A stretch of 64,000 nucleotides of DNA from Kocuria sp. GTDB taxonomy: Bacteria > Actinomycetota > Actinomycetes > Actinomycetales > Micrococcaceae. The stretch spans positions 429,774 to 493,773 of the forward strand of contig NZ_JAUMTZ010000001.1 of assembly GCF_030530945.1 (NCBI RefSeq), written 5' to 3'. Shown one piece after another: positions 51,499 through 59,647 of the stretch. A program made the translations under genes and the position numbers. The notes below the pieces were generated by a model. The model had not been told where the DNA came from and did no database searches. It saw nothing but the letters and a program-made list of their open reading frames with translations. Each line of letters opens with the position of its first letter. Within the stretch, counting starts at the first letter, position 1.

Positions 51499-54132
51499 AT
51501 GCCCGCCCCCTTCGACCTGGACCGCATCGGCCACGACCTCCCCTTCGCCGCCTCCGTTCCCGCGCTGCGGGAGGCACTGGGATCCGGGGCCGCCGTGGTG
51601 CAGGCCCCTCCGGGCACCGGCAAGACCACCGTGGTGCCACCCGTCGTCGCCAACCTGGTGCTCGACACCGCCGCGGGGGAGGCCCGCAGGGTGGTCGTGG
51701 TCCAGCCCCGCCGGGTCGCCGCCCGGGCGGCCGCTCGGCGACTGGCGGCGCTCACGGGGACGGAACCGGGCGGCGTCGTCGGCTGGAGCGTGCGGGGAGA
51801 GCAGAAGACCTCAAGGGCCACCCGGGTGGAGTTCGTGACCCCGGGCATCATGCTGCGCCGCCTGCTGCGGGACCCGGAGCTCGCGGGAACCGCCGCGGTG
51901 GTGCTGGACGAGGTGCACGAGCGCGGCGTGGAGTCGGACCTGCTGGTGGGAATGCTCGCCGAGCTGCGGCAGCTGCGTGAGGACCTCACCGTGGTGGCGA
52001 TGTCCGCCACGGTGGACGCGCCCCGCTTCGCGGAGCTGCTCGGCGGCGGGGAGCCCGTCCCGGTGGTGGACTGCCCGTCCGCGCTGCACCCGCTGGCGGT
52101 GGAGTGGGCGCCCGGTCCGCAGCGCCTGGACGAGCGCGGCGTCACCCCGGCGTTCCTCTCCCACGTGGCCCGGGCCACGGCGGCCGCCCACGAGCGCGCG
52201 CTCACCGGGGACCCCTCCGTGGACGCGCTCGTGTTCCTGCCGGGAGCGCGGGAGGTCTCCCGGGTGGCGTCTGAGCTGCGGTCGCTGACCACGGCCGAGG
52301 TCCTGGAGCTGCACGGTCAGCTGACCCCGGCGGAGCAGGACCGCGCCGTGGCGGGCCGCGCACCGGGTGAGCGGCCGCGGATCGTGGTGAGCACCTCGCT
52401 CGCGGAGTCCTCCCTCACCGTCTCCGGCGTGCGCCTGGTGGTGGACTCGGGCCTGGCGCGTCAGCCCCGCCGGGACGCCGGGCGCGGCATCTCCGGGCTC
52501 GTCACGGTCTCCGCCTCCAAGGCCTCCGCGGAGCAGCGCGCCGGCCGCGCCGCCCGCCAGGGGCCCGGCACGGTGGTGCGCTGCTACGACGACGCCGCCT
52601 GGGGTGCCATGCCCGCCCACACCGTCCCCGAGGTGCGCACCGCGGACCTCACCTCTGCATGTCTCGCGCTCGCCGTGTGGGGTGCCCCCGGTGGTGAGGG
52701 GCTGCCCCTGCCGGACCCCCTGGCCGCCCGGGCCCGCGCGGACGCGGAGGCGGAGCTGGGCCGCATCGGTGCCGTGACCGGGGACGGCCGCGCCACGGAC
52801 CTCGGGCGTCTGCTGGTCACCCTGCCCGTGGAGCCGCGGTGGGGCCGTGCCCTCCTGGAGGGGGCTGATCTGGTGGGTTCCCGCGCTGCCGCGGAGGTCG
52901 TCGCGGCGGTGTCCGACGGCGCCCGCGCACCCTCGGCGGACGTTCCCGCCCTCGTGCGGGGGCTGCGCTCCAGCGGCGGGGACGGCTCCGCGCGCTGGCG
53001 CCGCGACGTGCAGCGCCTCGAGCGGATGGCGGCGGATCCCGCACGTGCCGACGGCGTCTCCGTGGAGAACACCCCGGGGCGGGGAAACGGCACTGCGCCG
53101 GAGGTGAGCGTGCCCGCTGTGCTGCGGGAGGGCGTCGTCGTGGGCCTGGCGCGGCCGGAGTGGGTGGCCCGGCGCGTGGGCGAGCGCGGGGACCAGTGGC
53201 TCCTGGCCTCCGGAACGCGCGCCGGGCTGGAGGCGGGCAGTCCGCTGCGCCACCACGAGTGGCTGGCCGTGGCCGAGCTGGGCCGCGCGGGCGGGAGGGT
53301 CGCGGCGGGAACGGGCGCGGTGATCCGCGCCGCCGCGCCCCTGGACCGGGAGACGGCCCAGCTGGTGGCGGGCCCGCTCGCGCGCGAGGAGACGCGGGCG
53401 CACTTCACGAACGGCCGCGTGGTCACCCGCTCGGTGCGCGCGGTGGGTGCCATCGAGCTCTCCGCCACCCCGGTCACGGCGGACCCGGAGACGGCCGTGC
53501 CCGCCATCCGCGCGGCCCTCGCGGCCCAGGGGCTGGACCTGCTGCCGTGGGACGACGCCGCGGTGGGCCTGCGTGCGCGCTTGGCCCTGCTGCGTCGTCA
53601 CCTGAAAGACCCGTGGCCCGCGGTGGACGACGCCGCCCTGCTCGCCCGCGCGGACGAGTGGCTCGCCACCGAGCTGCGGGACGTAGCCCGGGGCGGATCG
53701 CTGCGCTCCGTGAAGGTGGCGGACGCCCTGCGACGGCTGCTGCCGTGGCCCGAGGCCGCGCGCCTGGAGGAGCTCGCCCCGCGGCGCCTGGAGGTGCCCA
53801 GCGGGAACACCGCGCGCATCGACTACCCGGAGGTATTCGACGAGGAGGACCCCGCGCGCCCGCCCGTGGTGGCGGTCAAGCTGCAGGAGTGCTTCGGCTG
53901 GGCGGAGACCCCGCGCGTGGTGGACGGTCGGGTGCCCGTGCAGTTCCACCTGCTCTCACCGGGGAAGGCCACCCTGGCCATCACGGAGGACCTCGCATCC
54001 TTCTGGTCCGGGCCGTACGCCCAGGTGCGGGCGGAGATGCGCGGACGCTACCCCAAGCACCCGTGGCCCGAGGACCCGTGGAACGCGGTGGCCACGGCCA
54101 AGACCTCGCGGGCGCTGCGCCGGGACGGCTGA
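51499..54132 (+). CDS. hrpB: ATP-dependent helicase HrpB
   Basis: An 877-residue DEAH-type helicase. Motif I APPGTGKTT, Ia VVQPRRVAARAAAR, motif II LDEVHERG, motif III MSATVDA, motif VI QRAGRAARQGPG; a ratchet/winged-helix region follows, and the C-terminal HrpB-specific domain has LARPEWVARR and LQECFGWAETPRV, ending WPEDPWNAVATAKTSR. Role in bacteria is ill-defined; RNA remodelling is presumed. Length is typical. It converges on putP. Confidence 0.94.
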   Translation: MPAPFDLDRIGHDLPFAASVPALREALGSGAAVVQAPPGTGKTTVVPPVVANLVLDTAAGEARRVVVVQPRRVAARAAARRLAALTGTEPGGVVGWSVRGEQKTSRATRVEFVTPGIMLRRLLRDPELAGTAAVVLDEVHERGVESDLLVGMLAELRQLREDLTVVAMSATVDAPRFAELLGGGEPVPVVDCPSALHPLAVEWAPGPQRLDERGVTPAFLSHVARATAAAHERALTGDPSVDALVFLPGAREVSRVASELRSLTTAEVLELHGQLTPAEQDRAVAGRAPGERPRIVVSTSLAESSLTVSGVRLVVDSGLARQPRRDAGRGISGLVTVSASKASAEQRAGRAARQGPGTVVRCYDDAAWGAMPAHTVPEVRTADLTSACLALAVWGAPGGEGLPLPDPLAARARADAEAELGRIGAVTGDGRATDLGRLLVTLPVEPRWGRALLEGADLVGSRAAAEVVAAVSDGARAPSADVPALVRGLRSSGGDGSARWRRDVQRLERMAADPARADGVSVENTPGRGNGTAPEVSVPAVLREGVVVGLARPEWVARRVGERGDQWLLASGTRAGLEAGSPLRHHEWLAVAELGRAGGRVAAGTGAVIRAAAPLDRETAQLVAGPLAREETRAHFTNGRVVTRSVRAVGAIELSATPVTADPETAVPAIRAALAAQGLDLLPWDDAAVGLRARLALLRRHLKDPWPAVDDAALLARADEWLATELRDVARGGSLRSVKVADALRRLLPWPEAARLEELAPRRLEVPSGNTARIDYPEVFDEEDPARPPVVAVKLQECFGWAETPRVVDGRVPVQFHLLSPGKATLAITEDLASFWSGPYAQVRAEMRGRYPKHPWPEDPWNAVATAKTSRALRRDG

Positions 54133-54169
54133 GCGGCGCCACCCGGCCACCAGGAGCGACCCAGGTGTG

Positions 54170-54203
54170 CGAATGCCCCGCACATCCCGGCGCGGGGCAT
54201 TCG
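54170..54203. terminator. Hairpin between convergent hrpB and putP
   Basis: CGAATGCCCCGC pairs with GCGGGGCATTCG (12 bp, 10-nt loop), midway between the two stop codons, so it may terminate both genes. Confidence 0.75.
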
Positions 54204-54228
54204 TGGAGACATCCGGGGACGGGGTGGG

Positions 54229-55764
54229 TCAGAGCGTCCCCGCGGGGGTCTCACCGGCTGCGTGGGCGGCGGCCGCGGGGTCGGCCTCCTCGGGGCGGTG
54301 GACGAGGCGCAGGGTCTCGTCGAACTCGCGGTCGATCTCCGGGTTCCCGCGGTGGGTCGCCAGGGACACCACGACGCCCACCAGGCCGCCCAGGATGAAG
54401 CCGGGGATGATCTCGTAGAGGTCGCTCCACGGGGTGTACTGCCACAGGAACACGGTGGCCGCACCCACCACCATGGCGCTGATGGCGCCCGCGTTGGTGA
54501 GCTTGCGCCAGAAGAGGCTCATGAGCACCACGGGGCCGAACGCCGCGCCGAAGCCGGCCCAGGCGAAGCCCACCAGGTCCAGGATGGTGGAGTTCTGCTC
54601 CCACGCCAGCGCCGCGGCCACCACCGCCACGAGCAGCACGCCACCGCGCCCCAGCCACACCTGGGTCCTGGGGGAGGGGGTGCGCCTGGCGGCCAGGTTG
54701 TAGAGGTCCTCCACCAGTGCGGAGGAGGAGACGATCAGCTGGGAGGAGATGGTGGACATGATGGCCGCCAGCACTGCCGCCAGCACGAGCCCGGCGATCA
54801 GCGGGTGGAACAGCACCTGGGACATGTCCAGGAAGATGGCCTCCGGGTCCGTGGGCTCCTCGCCGGGACGGTTGCCGTAGTACGCCAGACCCACCAGGGC
54901 CGTGCCGATCGCCCCGAGCACCGTGAGGACCATCCAGCCGATCCCGATCCGCCGCCCCGCCTTCGCGTCCGCCGGGGTCCGCATGGCCATGAAGCGCACG
55001 ATGATGTGGGGCTGGCCGAAGTAGCCCAGACCCCACGCGAGGGACGAGATGATGCCCACGGCGGTGCCCCCGGCGAACAGGGACAGCGCGTTCGGGTTCA
55101 CGTTCTCGATGCGGGTCACCATCTCACCGGGGCCGCCCACCAGGAAGATCCCCACGATCGGCACCATCAGCAGCGCGGCGAGCATCAGCAGGCCCTGGAA
55201 CAGGTCCGTGTAGGAGGCACCCAGGAAGCCGCCGAAGAACGTGTAGAGCACGGTCACCCCGGCCACCAGCAGCATGCCCACCTGGTAGCTCGTGCCGAAC
55301 GAGGACTGGAAGAACACCCCGCCGGCCACCATGCCTGAGGACACGTAGAACGTGAAGAACACCAGGATGATCACCCCGGAGATCACGCGCAGGATGCGGG
55401 TGTTGCCCTTGAGGCGGTTGTCCAGGAAGGAGGGGATGGTGATGGAGTTGTGGGAGACCTCGGTGTACGCCCGCAGCCGCGGCGCCACGATCTTCCAGTT
55501 CACCCACGCGCCGATGGTCAGCCCGATGGCGAGCCACGCCTCCACCAGACCGGAGAGGTACACCGCGCCGGGCAGGCCCATGAGCAGCCACCCGGACATG
55601 TCCGACGCCCCGGCGGACAGGGCCGCCACACCGGGCTTGAGGTTGCGCCCGCCCAGCATGTAGTCGTCGAGGTCCTTGGTCTTGCTGTTGGCCCACAGGC
55701 CGATGCAGATCATGGCGACGAAGTACGCCAGGATCGCGATGAGCTGGTACGCCTGATCGGACAT
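54229..55764 (-). CDS. putP: Sodium/proline symporter
   Basis: A 511-residue SSS-family symporter with about 13 helices. The N-terminal DDYMLGGRNLKPGVAALSAG and ASDMSGWLLMGLPGA blocks, then GWGLGYFGQPHI-like and MSTISSQLIVSSSALVEDLY, are PutP-specific in look. It imports proline with sodium. Start ATG 55764 has GGAAGG 7 nt upstream; the longer frame to 55884 lacks homology. The tail is Ala/Glu-rich. Confidence 0.93.
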   Translation of the reverse strand: MSDQAYQLIAILAYFVAMICIGLWANSKTKDLDDYMLGGRNLKPGVAALSAGASDMSGWLLMGLPGAVYLSGLVEAWLAIGLTIGAWVNWKIVAPRLRAYTEVSHNSITIPSFLDNRLKGNTRILRVISGVIILVFFTFYVSSGMVAGGVFFQSSFGTSYQVGMLLVAGVTVLYTFFGGFLGASYTDLFQGLLMLAALLMVPIVGIFLVGGPGEMVTRIENVNPNALSLFAGGTAVGIISSLAWGLGYFGQPHIIVRFMAMRTPADAKAGRRIGIGWMVLTVLGAIGTALVGLAYYGNRPGEEPTDPEAIFLDMSQVLFHPLIAGLVLAAVLAAIMSTISSQLIVSSSALVEDLYNLAARRTPSPRTQVWLGRGGVLLVAVVAAALAWEQNSTILDLVGFAWAGFGAAFGPVVLMSLFWRKLTNAGAISAMVVGAATVFLWQYTPWSDLYEIIPGFILGGLVGVVVSLATHRGNPEIDREFDETLRLVHRPEEADPAAAAHAAGETPAGTL

Positions 55765-55977
55765 GCGCGTGCCTTCCGGTGCGGGGGTGCGTGGGCTGCG
55801 CCCACGGGAAACGGCTGGAGCCACGGGCCACCGGGTTGGTGGCGTGAGCAGGCTCACAAGCGTACCCCGTGGCGCGCTCCCCACCGTACGCAGGCGTCAT
55901 CCGGCGACTCCCGGCGCGGCACGGCTCTCGGCAGAAGACGGGAACGCGACCCCCGGGCAGAGGTCGGCCGGTCGGGC

Positions 55978-56010
55978 CCGGGCGGGGTGGCCGTTCGCCA
56001 CCCCGCCCGG
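55978..56010 (-). terminator. Terminator hairpin after the malic enzyme gene
   Basis: A 13-bp perfect stem (CCGGGCGGGGTGG with its complement) with a 7-nt loop begins 25 nt past the malic enzyme stop codon. Confidence 0.75.
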
Positions 56011-56035
56011 ACGGGCACTCACCGGGGCGCCGGGA

Positions 56036-57673
56036 TCACTCGTAGCGGGGCTGCCACATGGCGTCCTGCACGGCCTGCACGAGGTCCTCGTGCTGCTTGG
56101 CGGCCACCCCGTCCCGGGCGGCCTGCCGGGCCACGGCAACGGCCACGGTGGCGGAGGACGCGCGCAGGTTCACTACGTCTGGCAGCAGGGACGCCCCGGG
56201 GGAGGTGGGGTCCACCTGTGAGGCGACGGCCTCCGCGGCTGCCAGAAGCATGCCGTCCGTGACGTGCTCGGCCTGGGAGACGATCACGCCGAGCCCCAGC
56301 CCGGGGTAGAGCAGCGCGTTGTTGCCCTGGCCGATCACGTACCGGGTGCCGTCGTAGTCCACCGGGTCCACCGGGATTCCCGTGGCCACGAGGGCCTTGC
56401 CCCTGCTCCACGGAATGATGTCAGAGGGCATGGCCTCGATCCGTTCCGTGGGGTTGGACAGCGGCAGGATGATGGGCCGCTCCACGCCCTTGCACATGGT
56501 CTCCACCACCTGCTGGGTGAAGGCGCCGTGATCGGTGGAGGTCCCGATCAGGATGGTGGGCCGCGCCTGGCCCACCACTTCCAGCAGGCCGATCCCCTTC
56601 TCGGTGCGCTTCCAGTCCTTCACCTCGTGTGCGGGGCGGGCGTAGACCTGCTGGTAGTCGGGCAGGTCCGCCATGTCGTCGGTCACCAGCCCGTTCACGT
56701 CCACGAGCCAGATCCGCGCCCGGGCGTCCTCCTCCGACAGGCCCGCGCGCACCATGCCCGCGTGGATCTGGTCGGCCATGCCGGTCCCGGCGGTGCCCGC
56801 GCCGTAGACCACCAGGCGCTGGTCCGCGAAGGTCTGGCCGGTGACCTTCATGCCGGATGCCACCGCGGCCATCACGATCGCCCCGGTGCCCTGCATGTCG
56901 TCGTTGAAGATCCGGTACTGCTGGGCGTTGTCCACCAGGATGCGCCGGGCGTTGGAGGGCCCGAAGTCCTCGAAGTGCAGCAGTGCCCCGGGGAACTTCT
57001 TCGCGGCCACCTTCAGGTAGGTGGCGATGAACTCGTCGTAGCGCTCACCCCTCACCCGGGAGTGCCGATTGCCCAGGTAGGCGGGGTCGTTGAGCAGGGT
57101 CTCGTTGTTGGTCCCGCAGTCCAGGTTCACCGCGAGGGTGCGTCCCGGGTGGATGCCCGCGGCGGCGGTGTACACGGCCAGCTTTCCCACGGAGATGTCG
57201 GTGCCGTTTACCCCCCAGTCCCCGATGCCCAGGATCTCCTCCGCGTCCGAGCAGACGAGCAGGTCCACGTCCTCGGGGCCCAGGCCGAGCTCGTCGAAGG
57301 ACGCCTCGATGTCCTCGATGCGGTCCACGGACAGGTACACGGCCCGGGTGCGGCGGTAGTCCCGGGACCACTTCTTGATGGCCTCGCCCACCGTGGGGTC
57401 GTAGACCACGGGCAGCAGCTCGCTCATGTGGTCCGTCAGCAGGCGGTAGTAGACCACCTCGTTGCGGTTGTGCAGCTGGTCCAGGTAGATGTACTTCTGC
57501 AGGTCGGTCTCGTAGGAGGACAGCTGGGTGTAGCAGCGGGCCGCCTGCTGGTCGAGGGTTTCCACCGCGGAGGGCAGCCGACCCACCAGTCCCAGTCGTG
57601 AGCGCTCCTCGCGGGTGTACGCCGTTCCCCGGGTCTGCAGGGAATCGGTGAGTGCGGTGGGCAGAGATGACAT
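56036..57673 (-). CDS. maeA: NAD-type malic enzyme
   Basis: A 545-residue enzyme converting malate to pyruvate and carbon dioxide. The large malic enzyme form: YIYLDQLHNRNEVVYYRLL, the catalytic Tyr region LLPVVYDPTVGEA, the substrate Arg block HPGRTLAVNLDCGT, the divalent-ion block HFEDFGPSNAR, FNDDMQGTGAIV and the dinucleotide turn VVYGAGTAGTG. NAD rather than NADP is inferred from this subclass. GGGAGG 5 nt before ATG 57673. An RpiR-type regulator gene lies directly upstream on the same strand. Confidence 0.93.
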   Translation of the reverse strand: MSSLPTALTDSLQTRGTAYTREERSRLGLVGRLPSAVETLDQQAARCYTQLSSYETDLQKYIYLDQLHNRNEVVYYRLLTDHMSELLPVVYDPTVGEAIKKWSRDYRRTRAVYLSVDRIEDIEASFDELGLGPEDVDLLVCSDAEEILGIGDWGVNGTDISVGKLAVYTAAAGIHPGRTLAVNLDCGTNNETLLNDPAYLGNRHSRVRGERYDEFIATYLKVAAKKFPGALLHFEDFGPSNARRILVDNAQQYRIFNDDMQGTGAIVMAAVASGMKVTGQTFADQRLVVYGAGTAGTGMADQIHAGMVRAGLSEEDARARIWLVDVNGLVTDDMADLPDYQQVYARPAHEVKDWKRTEKGIGLLEVVGQARPTILIGTSTDHGAFTQQVVETMCKGVERPIILPLSNPTERIEAMPSDIIPWSRGKALVATGIPVDPVDYDGTRYVIGQGNNALLYPGLGLGVIVSQAEHVTDGMLLAAAEAVASQVDPTSPGASLLPDVVNLRASSATVAVAVARQAARDGVAAKQHEDLVQAVQDAMWQPRYE

Positions 57674-57700
57674 GCGGGCCTCCCATGACGCGCGAACGGA

Positions 57701-57746
57701 CCACTGGTGTCATTTTTCCAACAGTGGTGAGACAAATATGTCACTC
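57701..57746 (-). promoter_or_regulatory. AT-rich dyad region upstream of the malic enzyme gene
   Basis: Two dyads lie in the short gap between the regulator and the malic enzyme gene: CCACTG (57701-57706) and CAGTGG (57722-57727), a perfect 6-bp repeat 15 nt apart; and GTGAGACA-AATA-TGTCACTC (57727-57746), 6 of 8 matched. The stretch is markedly more AT-rich than its surroundings. It is a natural place for a promoter and for binding of the adjacent RpiR-type protein. Confidence 0.5.
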
Positions 57747-58596
57747 AGCTATCAGATAGTCGAGGGGTGGCCCGTGGGTGGATGCCCAGCGCGTCGAAGG
57801 ACTGCTCGATCGCGTCCGCGCGGCGGCGCCCCTCCGGCTGCGCCGCGGCCACCCCGTCCACCAGGGTCTCGAGGGCGGCCAGCAGGGCCACCCGGCTGCC
57901 GAAGGGCGTTCCCGGTGCCGTGCTGATGCGCAGCGGAACCTCGGCGCTGCTCAGCAGGGGACTGGTGGCCACGTTCGTCACGGCGATGGTGGAGGCGCCG
58001 ATGGACCGTGCACGCTCCACCAGGTGGAGCACGGGGAGCGGATCGCGGTCGTAGGCGGTCACCAGGACCACATGACGCGCGGTGAGGTCCGCGATCTCGT
58101 GGGCCCAGCGGTCGGTGCCCCCGAGCACCCGCACGTTCCCGCGGAGGTAGGACAGCAGCAGCCCGGTGTGCTCCACGAGCGGCTGCCCCGATGCCACTGC
58201 CGCCAGCAGCACGGGACGGGTCGTGTCCGCGAGCAGCTCCACCCCGCGGTGCACGCTGCCGGTGTCCAGGGACGCCGCGGTGGCCTGGAGGTCCGCCGCG
58301 GCGCGGGAGAACCGGTCGTCCGCGGCAGGCGTGGTCCCCAGGCGGTCCCCGGGGCGTTCGAGCACGGAACGGGCGTCACCCTGCAGCGACGCCGCCATGC
58401 CCCGGAAGTCCTCGTACCCCAGTTTGCGGGCGAACCGGGTCACGGATGCCGTGCTGACGCCGGAGGCGGACGCCACCTGCTGCAGGTTCATGAACGCCGC
58501 CCCCGGCAGGGACCGGGCGTAGAACCCGGCCACGCTCTGCTCGCTGGACGTCAGCGTTCCCACCTGGCCGCTGCGCCGCAGCACCTCCCACGTCAC
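57745..58596 (-). CDS. MurR/RpiR-family transcriptional regulator
   Basis: A 283-residue protein with an N-terminal helix-turn-helix (NLQQVASASGVSTASVTRF) and a SIS sugar-phosphate domain from about residue 120 (RPVLLAAVASGQPLVEH; HVVLVTAYDRD; STIAVTN). Family members bind phosphosugars or their derivatives. Its GTG start overlaps the gluQ stop (GTGA), and malic enzyme follows 71 nt downstream, so it might control that gene through the dyads there. Confidence 0.87.
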   Translation of the reverse strand: MTWEVLRRSGQVGTLTSSEQSVAGFYARSLPGAAFMNLQQVASASGVSTASVTRFARKLGYEDFRGMAASLQGDARSVLERPGDRLGTTPAADDRFSRAAADLQATAASLDTGSVHRGVELLADTTRPVLLAAVASGQPLVEHTGLLLSYLRGNVRVLGGTDRWAHEIADLTARHVVLVTAYDRDPLPVLHLVERARSIGASTIAVTNVATSPLLSSAEVPLRISTAPGTPFGSRVALLAALETLVDGVAAAQPEGRRRADAIEQSFDALGIHPRATPRLSDS

Positions 58597-59564
58597 GGGC
58601 GCCCTCTCCTTCCCGGGTCACGAGTCACCGTGGTCCCACCGGCTCGCGGCGGCCACGGCTCGAACACCGCAGGCTCGCGGGTCCAGGTGTCCGGGTCCCA
58701 GTGCTCCAGCACGTCCGCGGCCGTGCGCACCGGGTGCTCGATGCCCAGGGAGGACCCCAGCCACGCCACCACGTCCCCCGCGGTGTAGCCGAGCTCCGCG
58801 AGCTCGCGCAGGGTGACCGCTCCGTCCCGCTTGGCCAGCCGCTGCCCGGTGGGCCCCAGCACCAGGGGCACGTGCGCGTAGCGGGATGCGGGGTGGCCCA
58901 GCAGGCCCGCGAGGTACGCCTGGCGCGGTGCGGAGGGCAGGAGGTCGTCCCCGCGCACCACCTGGTCCACGCCCTGCTCGGCGTCGTCCACCACCACGGC
59001 CAGGTTGTAGGCGGGGGTGCCGTCCCCGCGCACCAGCACCATGTCGTCCACCGCGCCCGTGACCTCGCCCGCGAAGCGGTCGTGCACGGTGAACTCGCGC
59101 ACCCCGGAGCGCAGGCGGACTGCGGGAGGCCGCTCGCGGCGTCGTCGTGCGCGCTCGGCGTCGGTGAGGTCCCGGCACGTGCCCGGGTAGGCGCCCGGGA
59201 TGCCGTGGGGTGCGGAGGCCGCGGCGTGGATCTCCCGGCGCGTGCAGAAGCACTCGTAGGTGAGTCCCGCGGCGGTGAGCTCGCGCACGCGGTCCAGGAA
59301 CAGGGGGATGCGCCGCGACTGGTGGTCCACTGCTCCGTCCCAGTCCAGGCCGACCGCCCGCAGGTCCGCCACGTTGCGCTCCGCCGCTCCCGGCTGCACG
59401 CGGTCCAGGTCCTCCACGCGCAGCAGAAACCGACGCCCGGTGGCGCGCGCGAAGCCCCACGCGGCCAGGGCGGTGCGCAGGTTGCCCAGGTGCAGGTCCC
59501 CGGAGGGCGACGGCGCAAAGCGCCCCGCGGGGCCGGTGGAGGACCGTGGGTGGCTGGGAATCAC
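58593..59564 (-). CDS. gluQ: Glutamyl-Q tRNA(Asp) synthetase
   Basis: A 323-residue truncated GluRS paralogue that charges queuosine-34 of tRNA(Asp) with glutamate. RFAPSPSGDLHLGNLRTAL holds the HIGH-like motif; CFCTRREI with YPGTC gives the zinc ligands; QRLAKRDGAVTLREL holds the KMSKS-like site; no anticodon-binding domain. Of several GTG codons, 59564 is preferred because TACCGT lies 7 nt upstream. Coupled to the downstream RpiR-type gene. Confidence 0.92.
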   Translation of the reverse strand: MIPSHPRSSTGPAGRFAPSPSGDLHLGNLRTALAAWGFARATGRRFLLRVEDLDRVQPGAAERNVADLRAVGLDWDGAVDHQSRRIPLFLDRVRELTAAGLTYECFCTRREIHAAASAPHGIPGAYPGTCRDLTDAERARRRRERPPAVRLRSGVREFTVHDRFAGEVTGAVDDMVLVRGDGTPAYNLAVVVDDAEQGVDQVVRGDDLLPSAPRQAYLAGLLGHPASRYAHVPLVLGPTGQRLAKRDGAVTLRELAELGYTAGDVVAWLGSSLGIEHPVRTAADVLEHWDPDTWTREPAVFEPWPPRAGGTTVTRDPGRRGRP

Positions 59565-59571
59565 GCGGCAC

Positions 59572-59577
59572 ACGGTA
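59572..59577 (-). promoter_or_regulatory. -10 box (TACCGT) for gluQ
   Basis: On the minus strand TACCGT is followed by 7 nt and GTG 59564. With the TAGAGT box at 59635 it forms a divergent promoter region of about 60 bases. Confidence 0.55.
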
Positions 59578-59634
59578 GCACCGCGGCCGGACCGGGGGCC
59601 CGCCGCGGATGCGGGGCGGGTGGGGCCTTGCCGT

Positions 59635-59640
59635 TAGAGT
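59635..59640 (+). promoter_or_regulatory. -10 box (TAGAGT) for MBL-fold gene
   Basis: TAGAGT, 7 nt, ATG 59648. Confidence 0.6.
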
Positions 59641-59647
59641 GAGCCGC

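Noticed and set aside
54229..55764. putP as part of a proline-catabolism operon with nearby proC
   Set aside because: proC is 28 kb away and biosynthetic, and no putA lies in the window.
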